Shown here: piece by piece, positions 18,384 to 26,898 of the stretch
Position numbering within the stretch: position 1 is the first letter of the stretch
Layout: every line of letters starts with the position of its first letter
From: Methylotenera sp.
GTDB taxonomy: Bacteria > Pseudomonadota > Gammaproteobacteria > Burkholderiales > Methylophilaceae
Reading direction: 5' to 3'
Assembly: GCA_030655015.1 (NCBI GenBank)
Contig: JAURWJ010000109.1
Coordinates: forward strand, 1-34,048
Length of the DNA: 34,048 bases
The notes under the pieces: generated by a model
Database searches by the model: none
What the model saw: only the letters and a program-made list of their open reading frames with translations
What the model was told of the DNA's origin: nothing
Made by a program: the position numbers and the translations under genes

Positions 18384-18720
18384 GGAGCGCGGCATTAACT
18401 GCACCTAAACTTACTGCCTTTCTGTCAGCATCTGCTTAAGGAGTCGTGAATTAGAATTGAAGGGATTAAAACAGACTTCTTTGTGTTATGTCATATTGAT
18501 TCACAATAAGCTGGACTCGCATTACCATTAAATCAACAATTTCAATTCATATTCACTCACTTGATCAGCTTTATGTGCGAATACGCATAGATAAATACCT
18601 CTATTGATGTGCAAGTGAAATACGCGCACTACAGCGTTTTAGCTACAATAAAAAGTACTATCAAGCTTAGATACTACTCTTGTTTAGGCAATAGGTGCTA
18701 AGTGAATTGAAATCGAATCA
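18384..18720. other. Intergenic stretch behind amtB
   Basis: No credible gene on either strand. The only structure seen is the probable amtB terminator at 18650-18678. No glnK-like gene is present here or on the other side of amtB. Confidence 0.6.
18650..18678 (-). terminator. Probable terminator of amtB
   Basis: On the minus strand AGTAGTATC and GATAGTACT form a 9-base stem with one mismatch and a 7-base loop, followed by TTTTTATT. It is 42 bases after the amtB stop. Confidence 0.55.
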
Positions 18721-19911
18721 TCAATCATCCGTGGAGGCTACAATTTTATGAATACTTAAATCTGCCCCATCAAACTCTTCTTCTGCGCTCAAGCGGATAC
18801 CGACCGATTTTTTAAGTACGCCATAAATAATAACGCCGCCAACCAGTGCGATACCAACACCTAACGCTGTTCCGATTAGCTGTGAGATGAGACTGACGCC
18901 CCCCATGCCACCAAGTGCTTTTGCCCCAAAAATACCAGCGGCAATTCCACCCCAAGCACCACACAAGCCATGCAATGGCCACACACCAAGTACGTCATCA
19001 ATTTTCCAACGATTTTGTGTTAGTGTAAACGTCTTTACAAACAATATACCAGCGATCAATCCAGTCACTAACGCACCTAATGGATGCATAACATCCGACC
19101 CCGCGCAGACGGCTACTAACCCTGCAAGCGGGCCGTTATGTACAAATCCAGGGTCATTTTTACCCATGACTAACGCAGCTAATGTGCCGCCTACCAATGC
19201 CATGAGTGAGTTAACAGCCACTAGGCCAGAAATGCCTTGCACTGATTGTGCTGACATCACATTAAAGCCAAACCAACCGACAGTGAGTATCCATGCACCA
19301 AGTGCCAAAAATGGAATATTTGAGGGTGGATGAGCATGTAACCCTCCGTCCCTACTATAACGGCCTCTGCGAGCGCCTAATAAAAGCACAGCAGTTAATG
19401 CAATCCAGCCGCCCATCGCGTGCACCACAACCGAGCCGGCAAAATCATGAAAATTAGCGCCAAAACTAGCATATAACCAATCTTGCAAACCAAAGTGGTT
19501 ATGCCAGGCAATGCCCTCAAAAAATGGATACACGAAACCTACCAATAAGAAGGTCGCCGCAAGTTGGGGGTTGAATTTAGCACGCTCGGCAATACCGCCA
19601 GAAATAATGGCAGGAATTGCCGCTGCAAAGGTGAGTAAGAAAAAAAACTTAACTAATTCAAAGCCATTTTTTGCCGCCAACGTTTCTGCACTACTAAAAA
19701 AGTTAACGCCATAGGCAATACTGTAGCCGATAAAAAAGTAAGCGACAGTCGAAACAGAAAAATCAACCATGATTTTAACCAAAGCATTGACTTGGTTTTT
19801 CTTACGCACGGTGCCTAATTCTAAAAAAGCAAAGCCCGCATGCATCGCCAGCACCATAATCGCGCCGATCAACACGAACAATGTATTGCTAGCTGAGATT
19901 GAAGCGTCCAT
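18721..19911 (-). CDS. amtB: Ammonium transporter AmtB
   Basis: A 396-residue Amt/Rh channel protein with about eleven membrane helices; it conducts ammonium into the cell at low external supply. The twin pore histidines are visible as H164 (SVVVHAMGG) and H314 (WPLHGLCGAWGG). Other Amt signatures are FFEGIAWHN, FHDFAGS and WFGFNVMSA. The C-terminal cytoplasmic tail (IRLSAEEEFDGADLS) has the RLxxEEExxGxDxxxH pattern that interacts with PII proteins. There is no cleaved signal sequence. RBS AGAGGA precedes ATG. Regulation is clear: a sigma-54 promoter (19947-19962) and two NtrC-like sites upstream. Unusually for the family, no glnK gene is adjacent. Confidence 0.96.
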   Translation of the reverse strand: MDASISASNTLFVLIGAIMVLAMHAGFAFLELGTVRKKNQVNALVKIMVDFSVSTVAYFFIGYSIAYGVNFFSSAETLAAKNGFELVKFFFLLTFAAAIPAIISGGIAERAKFNPQLAATFLLVGFVYPFFEGIAWHNHFGLQDWLYASFGANFHDFAGSVVVHAMGGWIALTAVLLLGARRGRYSRDGGLHAHPPSNIPFLALGAWILTVGWFGFNVMSAQSVQGISGLVAVNSLMALVGGTLAALVMGKNDPGFVHNGPLAGLVAVCAGSDVMHPLGALVTGLIAGILFVKTFTLTQNRWKIDDVLGVWPLHGLCGAWGGIAAGIFGAKALGGMGGVSLISQLIGTALGVGIALVGGVIIYGVLKKSVGIRLSAEEEFDGADLSIHKIVASTDD

Positions 19912-19946
19912 TGATAATCCTCTAATTTTAAGAAATAAGGAAGTTA

Positions 19947-19962
19947 AGCAAAGATTGCGCCA
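19947..19962 (-). promoter_or_regulatory. Sigma-54 (RpoN) -24/-12 promoter of amtB
   Basis: Minus strand reads TGGCGCAATCTTTGCT: GG, exactly 10 bases, GC, matching the RpoN consensus (TGGCAC-N5-TTGCW) at nearly every position. The expected start gives an untranslated leader of about 25 bases before the amtB ATG. Confidence 0.85.
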
Positions 19963-20013
19963 ATTACTAACTCATTGTTTTTTATAAATTATAAAAAATT
20001 AAAGGTTAAAAGA

Positions 20014-20060
20014 TGCACCTTATTGATGCGCTGGTGCGTGCAATGCACCTTATTTGTGCA
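20014..20060. promoter_or_regulatory. Two tandem NtrC-like enhancer sites for amtB
   Basis: TGCACCTTATTTGTGCA (20044-20060) has perfect TGCAC/GTGCA half sites. TGCACCTTATTGATGCG (20014-20030) has one good half and one degraded. Their starts are 30 bp apart, three helical turns, and they lie about 50-110 bp upstream of the sigma-54 promoter, where NtrC enhancers belong. Confidence 0.75.
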
Positions 20061-20097
20061 AATTAGTAGAGGTGTCTTATTTAAAGATAGGCAGAAC

Positions 20098-20772
20098 CTA
20101 GAGTATAAAATTATCCGAGCCTTCTTTAAATACCATCTTTGCCGCTTCTGGGTTGCCAGACCAAAAATGATAAAACTCGCGCACGATTACTAAAAATAAG
20201 CGTCTATTTTGCTTGAGGTTAAAAAGTGGTAGCGTCAGATCAACCGCCGTGCGATAAGCCTTGTTATTTTTTTCTGGAGCGTTTCTTAAGCGTATCAGTA
20301 TAATTTTGACCAGTTTAACGCGGGTTTCTACAACAGACTGCTCCGCACCCTCATGACGCAGTGCCTGCGCGTAAGCCTTTAGCGGCCAATTTTCAGAGGT
20401 GTCAAACTTCTCAGTGACTAAACTATCCGTTAATGCCTTTAAAGTTATTTGATCTGGCTTCCACTGTGCAGGGATAATATCAAAACCAGGGTTGATGTTC
20501 ATAGCGGCTATCGCCTTAATATCCTTTAGCCAAAATGGATAAAACTCACGCGCTACCGTCAGGCTTTCATGCCAGTCATCCGTGGGAATAGTCTCCATCA
20601 CATCTTCTATCACCGTACGATATTCACTACTGTCTCGTGTTTTACTAGTGAGACGGCTGCTTAATTGGTCTAAAAATAATGCGCGCTTATGCAATGTTGC
20701 ACTAACAGCACCTTTTGCTTGCAGAAGTTTCAAATAAGCACTGATGGCTTCTTTTTCACGCATTTCATTCAT
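20098..20772 (-). CDS. Unknown 224-residue protein with an internal repeat
   Basis: A soluble helical protein, start ATG 20772 (a second ATG nine bases later is possible); the upstream ACGGAAA is only a fair ribosome site. I do not recognise a family. It contains a duplicated motif: AREFYPFWLKDIKAIAAM near residue 85 and VREFYHFWSGNPEAAKMVF near 200. Each ends a block of about 100 residues that includes a basic helix (RALFLDQLSSRL; RVKLVKIILIRLRN), so it may be two copies of one domain. No membrane or catalytic motif. It lies upstream of amtB on the same strand, separated by the NtrC/sigma-54 region, so it is probably not co-transcribed from that promoter. Confidence 0.75.
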   Translation of the reverse strand: MNEMREKEAISAYLKLLQAKGAVSATLHKRALFLDQLSSRLTSKTRDSSEYRTVIEDVMETIPTDDWHESLTVAREFYPFWLKDIKAIAAMNINPGFDIIPAQWKPDQITLKALTDSLVTEKFDTSENWPLKAYAQALRHEGAEQSVVETRVKLVKIILIRLRNAPEKNNKAYRTAVDLTLPLFNLKQNRRLFLVIVREFYHFWSGNPEAAKMVFKEGSDNFIL

Positions 20773-20910
20773 TTTCCGTAATAATTGACCCTAATAACTT
20801 GAGATACTATCGGTAACAATTAGAATCTTTAGCTTACAATTCAATATAAAATAACTTTAGCATTGCTATCATTCAGGCGGTATTGTAACCCTAATGTATG
20901 AGGTTTTTGA

Positions 20911-20964
20911 ATGACCGATGAACAAGCGCTTAATTATGTGCATAACGTTTTAAGTGATATGTAA
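20911..20964 (+). CDS. Candidate 17-codon leader peptide
   Basis: ATG with GAGG eight bases upstream, reading MTDEQALNYVHNVLSDM and TAA. It could be a leader peptide ahead of the stem-loop at 20978-21000, or the stump of a degraded gene. There is no run of one amino acid to suggest classical attenuation. Confidence 0.25.
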   Translation: MTDEQALNYVHNVLSDM

Positions 20965-21018
20965 ATATTTGACCAAGCCTTGTTTATATAATTAACAAGG
21001 TCGCGTTGCGCCGACGCG

Positions 21019-21147
21019 ATGAAGGAATTACGCTTACGATTCAATTTACATGGTAAGCATGCTGGTACTAGAACAGACGAATCAAAAACTGACAGCTTAC
21101 CGTTGCATGAAGATGAGCCCACAAAAACTATGATTGAAAGTGAATAA
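21019..21147 (+). CDS. Candidate 42-residue small protein
   Basis: ATG at 21019 gives MKELRLRFNLHGKHAG followed by a polar tail ending TMIESE. Its TAA stop (21145-21147) directly abuts the ATG of the DUF3301 gene, which favours translational coupling over chance. The ribosome site is not convincing. Basic N-terminal and acidic C-terminal halves; no known family. Confidence 0.35.
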   Translation: MKELRLRFNLHGKHAGTRTDESKTDSLPLHEDEPTKTMIESE

Positions 21148-21459
21148 ATGGAATTAGCATTATTATTTATATTAATGGCGCTTGCTTGGTTTTGGCTCGA
21201 TAGCCTTGATAAGCGTGAACGCGCTATTTTGCTAGGCACTGAACTGGCCGCTCGCTTTAATTTACAACTATTGGATCAAACCGTAGTGTGTAGCAAATTG
21301 TGGATGGGTAGAAATCAACGTGGTCACATGCAGTTGTTACGCACTTATGAATTTGATGTCAGCGCTAGCGGTGATGATCGTTTGCGTTGCCACTTAATGC
21401 TATTGGGCAACCAGCTAGGTTCGTGGCATATCCCACCTTACTTACAACCTATGGATTAA
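21148..21459 (+). CDS. DUF3301 membrane-anchored protein
   Basis: 103 residues: an N-terminal single membrane helix (LALLFILMALAWFWLDSL), then a basic region (DKRERAILLGTELAARFNLQLLDQTV) and a beta-rich part (LLRTYEFDVSASGDDRLRCHLMLLG). This matches the DUF3301 family seen across beta- and gammaproteobacteria, with no known role. The gene is six bases upstream of gluQ on the same strand, so co-expression is likely. The family call rests on the pattern of the first 60 residues. Confidence 0.8.
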   Translation: MELALLFILMALAWFWLDSLDKRERAILLGTELAARFNLQLLDQTVVCSKLWMGRNQRGHMQLLRTYEFDVSASGDDRLRCHLMLLGNQLGSWHIPPYLQPMD

Positions 21460-21465
21460 ACCCTC

Positions 21466-22359
21466 ATGGTTATCGGCCGCTTCGCGCCCTCACCTACTGG
21501 ACCGCTCCATTTCGGCTCATTAGTAGCAGCCGTCGCAAGTTATCTTGAAGTTAAAACGCACCGAGGTCAATGGTTGTTGCGTATAGAGGATCTTGATAAA
21601 CCACGTGAAATCAAAGGTGCAGCAGATAATATCTTACATAGCCTTGAGAAATTTGGGTTTGAATGGGACGGTGAAGTGCTGTACCAAAGCCAGCGTAACG
21701 ATTTATACGCAGATGCTTTTAACTCACTAAAAAACAAACAGCTCATTTACCCTTGCACCTGCACACGTAAAGAGATTACCGACACTAGCAATCAATTTGG
21801 CATTGATGGCATTATCTACCCTGGAACCTGCTTAAGCCATCCACTTAAACCCAATGTGGCCAATGCCTGGCGTATTAAAACAAATACGCTTGAAATCGGT
21901 TTTGTCGATGCGATTCAAGGTGAAATCAAACAAACATTAAACCAAAATGTAGGCGACTTTATTTTAAAGCGTGCAGACGGCTTATTTACTTACCAATTAG
22001 CCGTTGTCGTAGATGATGCAGCGCAAGGTATCACACACATTGTGCGCGGTGCTGATTTGCTAGACTCCACACCTAGGCAAATTTACTTGCAACAATTATT
22101 AGGCTTTAGCACGCCTCGCTATGCCCATGTACCTGTGGCAAGTAATGCTGAAGGTGAAAAGCTAAGTAAACAAACGCTGGCTAGGCCCATAGAGGCTAGT
22201 GTAGCTAATCGTCACTTGTATGATGCTTTATGTTTTTTGGGACAAAAGCCACCTGCCACAATAAAAAGCGCCACATTAAATGAAATGTGGCGCTGGGCAT
22301 TTTTATATTGGAACCTAGAAGCCGTCCCTAAAACCAGACAGATGCTGGCGGATCATTAA
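21466..22359 (+). CDS. gluQ: Glutamyl-Q tRNA(Asp) synthetase GluQ-RS
   Basis: A 297-residue truncated class I glutamyl-tRNA synthetase that attaches glutamate to queuosine in the anticodon of tRNA-Asp. It has the HIGH-like motif in RFAPSPTGPLHFGSL, the LLRIEDLDKPRE block, and Cys ligands of the zinc site (PCTCTRKE and YPGTC). The catalytic VDDAAQGITHIVRG region and a KMSKS-type KLSKQT loop follow. The anticodon-binding domain of normal GluRS is absent, as expected. It acts after QueF in the same modification pathway. Its TAA overlaps the stop of the convergent TonB-receptor gene by a few bases. Confidence 0.94.
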   Translation: MVIGRFAPSPTGPLHFGSLVAAVASYLEVKTHRGQWLLRIEDLDKPREIKGAADNILHSLEKFGFEWDGEVLYQSQRNDLYADAFNSLKNKQLIYPCTCTRKEITDTSNQFGIDGIIYPGTCLSHPLKPNVANAWRIKTNTLEIGFVDAIQGEIKQTLNQNVGDFILKRADGLFTYQLAVVVDDAAQGITHIVRGADLLDSTPRQIYLQQLLGFSTPRYAHVPVASNAEGEKLSKQTLARPIEASVANRHLYDALCFLGQKPPATIKSATLNEMWRWAFLYWNLEAVPKTRQMLADH

Positions 22360-24419
22360 AACTTATAACTTGCACCAACCTCTACATTACGCTCAACACC
22401 AGGGAAAATACCATCCGGGTTGCGGCTAGCAATATATTTTTTATCCGTTAAATTGCGTACTGTACCGAACAAAGACAGGTGTTTATCAACATCGTAATAA
22501 GCGTTTAAATTAAATGTTGTATAACTAGATATTTCACCGAGCGTACCGATATCATTCTGCACACGTGTGTTCGCTGCATCTACATACTGACGTGAAACAT
22601 GATAAGCACCCAGGCTTGTTCTAAAACTGCCTAATTTATAATTCAAATTCATATTGCTCGTTAATTTAGGTGCGTAAGGCAAACGGTTACCCTCTGGCCC
22701 AAGTGTGTCATTTTTAAACTCAGCCACAGCCACATAGGTTGCATTACCATCCATACTCCAACCATCACCAATTTCGTAACCTAGTCCTAGTTCAAGCCCT
22801 TGGTTTAAAGTTTTACCGCCGTTGGCTTTATCAACACCACCAGACAAACTTTGATTCACGATTTGATTATCAAAGTCCATATGAAACACTGTTGCTTCAT
22901 AGGTTAATCGTTGCATTGCGCCGCGCAGACCAATCTCATAATTAGTTGAACGCTCCGCATCTAACTGCTGATCAACACCGCTTCCTGAAATGGCTGTCGC
23001 CACCATTGCTGGTGAAAAGCCCTTAAACGCGCCAGCAAATAATTGTGCTTCAGGCACCACTTGCCATGTAGCCCCAATACCTGGCATCACCTCAGTATTG
23101 TTCGTTTTACCTTTAACACCAGTTAATTCATTTTTACGTCTTTGATCATAAGACTCTACACGCAAGCCAGGCGTTACCGCCACCTTATCATTTAGCTCAA
23201 ATCTATTTTGAGCGTACAAAGCAACGCCTTCTGCCTTTTGCGTTTCATCTGCAGTTAATGCACCAGATCTAGCATCTGGGTCAGTTTTAGAGCGGACTGT
23301 TTTATTGCTTAATGAGTCTGAATGCAAACGCACACCGATTTCAGTTTCATTTTTTATACCGAAACTATTGTGATTAATAAACAAACGAGAATCAACACCC
23401 GCCATCTCAAACTCACGGTTACGACCAGTCATACAATTGCTTGCACCCGTACAAGCAACAAAAGTGGTGCTATCTACAGTTCTAGCGGCAATATCACGAC
23501 GCCAGTAATCACGATTCAAATTACTCCAGTACAGTAATGTATTCAACTTAACGCCATTGGCGATTTCCCACTCGTGGTTAATATCAAACGATTTACGATC
23601 CGTTAAGAAATAATCATTCGGTGCTGGGTTTTTAGTTGGGTTATTTTTATATTCATTTGGTCTCAAGCCCACATATGAAGTATTCACCTCATTATCATAA
23701 TATGAAAACTTTGCGCTAATCCATTGGTTATCATTAATCTGCATTCCGCCTTTTGCAACGACATCATTTAAATCAAACTCATTATTTCTAAAGCCATCGC
23801 CACGCGATGTAATCACGCTGATACCTGCAACTGCCTCACCTGACGGGGAGGCACCGCCCGCATCCAAACCTAGCAATCTAAAACCATTACTGCCGACTCT
23901 TGTTGTTAACTTAACACCATCTTCCGGGTCTTTAGTTTTGTAATTGATGACACCGCCAATGGTTGTTGGGCCATAACGCAAACCTGCAGCACCTTTCAAT
24001 ACTTCAATACTTTGCATACGTTCAATGCGAGGGCTGTAGTAAGACTCATTTGCTAAAAATAAACCTGGGGCGACTGGCACACCATCTTCTAACACCAGTA
24101 ATTTTTGACTTCGATTAGGATTTAACCCACGCATGCCAATATTAGGGATAAAACCAAACCCCTCTTCCTCTCGTATAACAATACCAGGTACCGATTTAAG
24201 TGCATCCTGAGTAGATAGTGGTTGCAAGAGCGCTAACTCTTCTTCCTTAATAATTGCCACTGAACCAGGTTGTTTAGCAATGGCTTGCTCACCAATACCA
24301 ATCACATCAATACGCGGCAAGAGAATTTCTGTAGCCATTGCCGGTATCTGATAAAACAATAAAGAAGCGACTGCCAATGCAATTTGATTTGGCTTTAGTT
24401 CTAATTTAATTTTTGACAT
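22356..24419 (-). CDS. FecA-like TonB-dependent outer-membrane iron receptor
   Basis: 687 residues from ATG 24419 (ribosome site AAGGG). Signal peptide of about 40 residues ending IPAMA. It then has a TonB-box-like IDVIG segment, a plug domain (about 55-165: QDALKSVPGIVIREEEG, MRGLNPNRSQKLLVLEDGVP, IEVLKGAAGLRYGPTTIGG) and a 22-strand barrel ending in aromatic VGASYKF. A loop carries a Cys pair (ACTGASNC). The plug is closest to FecA-type receptors for ferric citrate or similar small chelates. The FecA signalling extension and the fecIR regulators are missing, so transport without surface signalling is expected. A Fur box lies inside its promoter. The substrate is inferred, not shown. Confidence 0.9.
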   Translation of the reverse strand: MSKIKLELKPNQIALAVASLLFYQIPAMATEILLPRIDVIGIGEQAIAKQPGSVAIIKEEELALLQPLSTQDALKSVPGIVIREEEGFGFIPNIGMRGLNPNRSQKLLVLEDGVPVAPGLFLANESYYSPRIERMQSIEVLKGAAGLRYGPTTIGGVINYKTKDPEDGVKLTTRVGSNGFRLLGLDAGGASPSGEAVAGISVITSRGDGFRNNEFDLNDVVAKGGMQINDNQWISAKFSYYDNEVNTSYVGLRPNEYKNNPTKNPAPNDYFLTDRKSFDINHEWEIANGVKLNTLLYWSNLNRDYWRRDIAARTVDSTTFVACTGASNCMTGRNREFEMAGVDSRLFINHNSFGIKNETEIGVRLHSDSLSNKTVRSKTDPDARSGALTADETQKAEGVALYAQNRFELNDKVAVTPGLRVESYDQRRKNELTGVKGKTNNTEVMPGIGATWQVVPEAQLFAGAFKGFSPAMVATAISGSGVDQQLDAERSTNYEIGLRGAMQRLTYEATVFHMDFDNQIVNQSLSGGVDKANGGKTLNQGLELGLGYEIGDGWSMDGNATYVAVAEFKNDTLGPEGNRLPYAPKLTSNMNLNYKLGSFRTSLGAYHVSRQYVDAANTRVQNDIGTLGEISSYTTFNLNAYYDVDKHLSLFGTVRNLTDKKYIASRNPDGIFPGVERNVEVGASYKF

Positions 24420-24456
24420 TACAACCCTTTTTAATTTAAAAATTTTCAATAATATG

Positions 24457-24486
24457 ATTCTACATGATAATCATTATCGTTTACAA
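24457..24486 (-). promoter_or_regulatory. Fur-controlled promoter of the TonB receptor
   Basis: Minus strand: -35 TTGTAA (24486-24481), 18-base spacer, -10 TAGAAT (24462-24457). Within the spacer GATAATCATTATC (24466-24478) is a perfect 13-base palindrome matching the core of the Fur consensus, so Fe-Fur would block polymerase directly. The first codon is 38 bases beyond the -10. Confidence 0.88.
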
Positions 24487-24540
24487 GTAATTTTTTATTG
24501 GGGTCATTTATGAATTGGTATCCAATGTTAAAATATAAAC

Positions 24541-25452
24541 ATGGAAAACAATCAAGACACATTACAACGCTTTGTATTTGAAAATACGCCAGTACGAGGC
24601 AATCTGGTTAATCTTACAACTACATTTCAACTTGCACTCAACAAACAATCATTGCCTGCAGGCTTGAGGCGCGCATTAGGTGAGCTGATGGCAGCAAGCG
24701 CCCTACTCACAGCCACGCTTAAAATGAACGGTTCTCTAGTTTTGCAAATTCAAAGCAAGGGTTTATTAAAGCTATTGGTTGTTGAATGCAATTCAGATTT
24801 TGGCATACGCGCCACGGCAAAATGGACGGGAGAGGTTAATGACCAGCAAAGTTTGTTTGATCTCATTGAACACGGCCAGTTTATGATTACATTAGATCCT
24901 AAAGATGGCGGCCAAGCGTATCAAGGTATTGTGCCGTTAGAAGGCGATAATATTAGCGCAATACTCGAAAATTACATGTTGCGTTCAGAGCAAATAGACA
25001 CCAGAATTTGGTTATGTTGTGATGGAAACTCAGCTGCTGGGATGTTGCTACAAAAGCTACCAGACACCATGAATCAGGAAACACAAAGCCAGGAACACTC
25101 AGACCATGACTTAGATATCTGGAACCGCGTTGGTCACTTAGCCAGCACGATTACCGATGATGAGCTGCTGAATTTACCCACTGAAACTTTGCTTAAGCGA
25201 TTATTTCACGAAGAAGACATTCGTCTGTTTGATGCTAGTCATACTGCGTTTTTTTGCAGTTGCTCACGTGAAAGCGTAGCCAATATGTTGCGGATGTTGG
25301 GTAATGACGAACTCAACAGCATTATTGAAGAACAAGGTAAAATTGAAGTGAACTGTGATTTTTGCAATACGCACTACAAATTTGACAAAATAGATGCGGC
25401 ACAATTGCTCGTCGCTGAAGTCACAGCGCCAAGCAGTGCTAAGATACATTAA
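24541..25452 (+). CDS. hslO: Redox-regulated chaperone Hsp33
   Basis: 303 residues. Hsp33 is an inactive zinc protein that becomes a holdase when oxidised and unfolded. The core domain shows the expected pattern (FENTPVRGNLVNLTTTFQ, LGELMAASALLTATLKMNG, GMLLQKLP). The zinc switch has CxC at 239-241 (FFCSCSRES) and CxxC at 272-275 (NCDFCNTHY), all four Cys present. The ATG is preceded by no Shine-Dalgarno. Instead a -10-like TAAAAT (24529-24534) ends six bases before the ATG, so the transcript may be leaderless. It diverges from the Fur-controlled receptor, with 54 bases between its start and the receptor's -35. The role fits oxidative stress. Confidence 0.95.
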   Translation: MENNQDTLQRFVFENTPVRGNLVNLTTTFQLALNKQSLPAGLRRALGELMAASALLTATLKMNGSLVLQIQSKGLLKLLVVECNSDFGIRATAKWTGEVNDQQSLFDLIEHGQFMITLDPKDGGQAYQGIVPLEGDNISAILENYMLRSEQIDTRIWLCCDGNSAAGMLLQKLPDTMNQETQSQEHSDHDLDIWNRVGHLASTITDDELLNLPTETLLKRLFHEEDIRLFDASHTAFFCSCSRESVANMLRMLGNDELNSIIEEQGKIEVNCDFCNTHYKFDKIDAAQLLVAEVTAPSSAKIH

Positions 25453-25477
25453 TTACACAAGTATTTTTTGATGCTGA

Positions 25478-25990
25478 TTATTTGCACAAATACGGCAAAT
25501 ACTCAGCTGCAACGTTGGTTTTATTTTCACCCTTTACCGTCATCTTTTCAGGCGCTTTGGCATTACCGCACACCCAAGTCACCGGCACGATTTGCGACTC
25601 TTCAATCACCGCAGGACGTATTGAAAGCACTTTATCCTTAATTTGCGGATGTGCTTTATTGCCAAAAGTCATGTGAATTGCACCACTCTCAACCAGTACG
25701 GAACGCACAAAATTACTGACGATTTTGTCATCACTAGGCAACCCTGCCTCGGCATTGTCGGCCAGTAAAGTTTTTGATGTTGCCCAACCTGCCGCAATGG
25801 GTGCCTTAGCGATATCGGTTAAGGGCATCGCCGCTACAATCTGCTCTTTAATAATGCGATGCATGCTTGAAGGGATCGCAATCATTGCCAAAATACCCAA
25901 TATCGCGACGACCACCATCATCTCTATTACCGTAAAACCTTGTTCAAGGTGTTTAGATTTCACGTATGGTTGTATCAGGGTAAATTGCAT
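25478..25990 (-). CDS. Type IV pilin-like protein (prepilin)
   Basis: 170 residues with a class III prepilin signal: a 17-residue leader ends in G, cleavage before FTVIEMMVVVAILGILAMIA (Phe1, Glu5 kept). This is the hydrophobic helix that packs in the pilus core. The C-terminal globular domain has one Cys pair (VTWVCGNAKAP and LPYLCK) that would close the D-region loop, as in PilA-type pilins. The globular part is small and the other pilus genes are not in the window, so it is either a pilin of an unlinked locus or a minor pilin/pseudopilin. It is convergent with hslO. It lies 16 bases downstream of the TrmH gene and could be co-transcribed with it. Confidence 0.85.
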   Translation of the reverse strand: MQFTLIQPYVKSKHLEQGFTVIEMMVVVAILGILAMIAIPSSMHRIIKEQIVAAMPLTDIAKAPIAAGWATSKTLLADNAEAGLPSDDKIVSNFVRSVLVESGAIHMTFGNKAHPQIKDKVLSIRPAVIEESQIVPVTWVCGNAKAPEKMTVKGENKTNVAAEYLPYLCK

Positions 25991-26006
25991 GTCTAGTCCT
26001 ACATTT

Positions 26007-26813
26007 TCATCTTAAAGATATTTGACGCATGCGCTCAAACAAACAAACCGCAGTTGCCGCACCCGCGTTTAAAGATTCAACTGAACCCAGCGAAGTTTCT
26101 GCCATCGGGATAGTGATACGCTTGGTTGCAGCCGCAATCGTTTGATTACGCAACCCGGCGCCTTCATTACCAATCACAAAAGCGGTAGGCTGCGATAAGT
26201 CTTGTGCATAAAGTGACTCACCAACCATCGTGGTTGCGTAACTACACCCCTGAAAATTTTGCAATTCCGCTATTAAATCCGCACGTTCCACAATCGGCAA
26301 TACAAACTGCGCGCCCTGCCCGCCACGCAATGCCTTGGGTGACCATGCATCGGTGCAACTAGTGCTCAAATAAGCTACTTCAACGCCAGATGCTGCCGCG
26401 GTACGTAACATGCTGCCAATATTACCCGGGTCTTGAATATCTTCTAACATTAAGACAAATGAAGGATTCTGTGGAATAGGTAATTGCGGTATTTTTACCA
26501 AGGCCAAAATGCCAGTGGCGTTGGCAACAGGTGTGAGTTCGGCAAACATCAGGGTAGGCAACATCACGGTAGAGACATCCACCAGACTTTGGATTAAACC
26601 TGTCGCTTCCACACTGCTTTTACCTTCAGGAATGATGATCAACTCAATCCCAGCAACATCAGGCGCACCAAAAGTTGCCATATAAGACTCAATTAAATGC
26701 ACACCATCTAACAAGGTTTTACCCTCACTGCGCCGCTCGCGTGCATTATCTGCAAACTTCTTGAGTTGCTTAAAAACTGGATTGTCACGTGAAACGATGT
26801 GCTTAAAAGACAT
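26007..26813 (-). CDS. TrmH-family (SpoU) 2'-O-ribose RNA methyltransferase
   Basis: 268 residues, knotted SPOUT fold, methylating a ribose in rRNA or tRNA with SAM. An N-terminal substrate-binding domain (about 1-100) is followed by the three SpoU motifs: EDIQDPGNIGSMLRTAAASG, AFVIGNEGAGLRNQTI and ITIPMAETSLGSVESLNAGAA. In motif 3 the usual SLNVSVA core is here SLNAGAA, a common variant. The target cannot be told from sequence; the nearest named relatives are RlmB- and YsgA-type enzymes for 23S rRNA. The ATG at 26813 has a poor ribosome site. Confidence 0.88.
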   Translation of the reverse strand: MSFKHIVSRDNPVFKQLKKFADNARERRSEGKTLLDGVHLIESYMATFGAPDVAGIELIIIPEGKSSVEATGLIQSLVDVSTVMLPTLMFAELTPVANATGILALVKIPQLPIPQNPSFVLMLEDIQDPGNIGSMLRTAAASGVEVAYLSTSCTDAWSPKALRGGQGAQFVLPIVERADLIAELQNFQGCSYATTMVGESLYAQDLSQPTAFVIGNEGAGLRNQTIAAATKRITIPMAETSLGSVESLNAGAATAVCLFERMRQISLR

Positions 26814-26898
26814 ATAACGATTGTTTACAATTTAAAGCGTTAGTTTAACTGAAACTAGCTTATGAGCGCATAAGGATTACAGTAAATTAGCAAGGCAG

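Larger units (their letters stand above)
20773..21147. other. Intergenic stretch with two tiny reading frames and a hairpin
   Basis: It holds a 17-codon frame (20911-20964) and a 42-codon frame (21019-21147). Between them CCTTGTT/AACAAGG (20978-20984 and 20994-21000) forms a hairpin without a T-run. No ordinary gene is present. The arrangement (short leader frame, stem-loop, downstream gene) could be an attenuator or the debris of a degraded gene. Confidence 0.45.
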
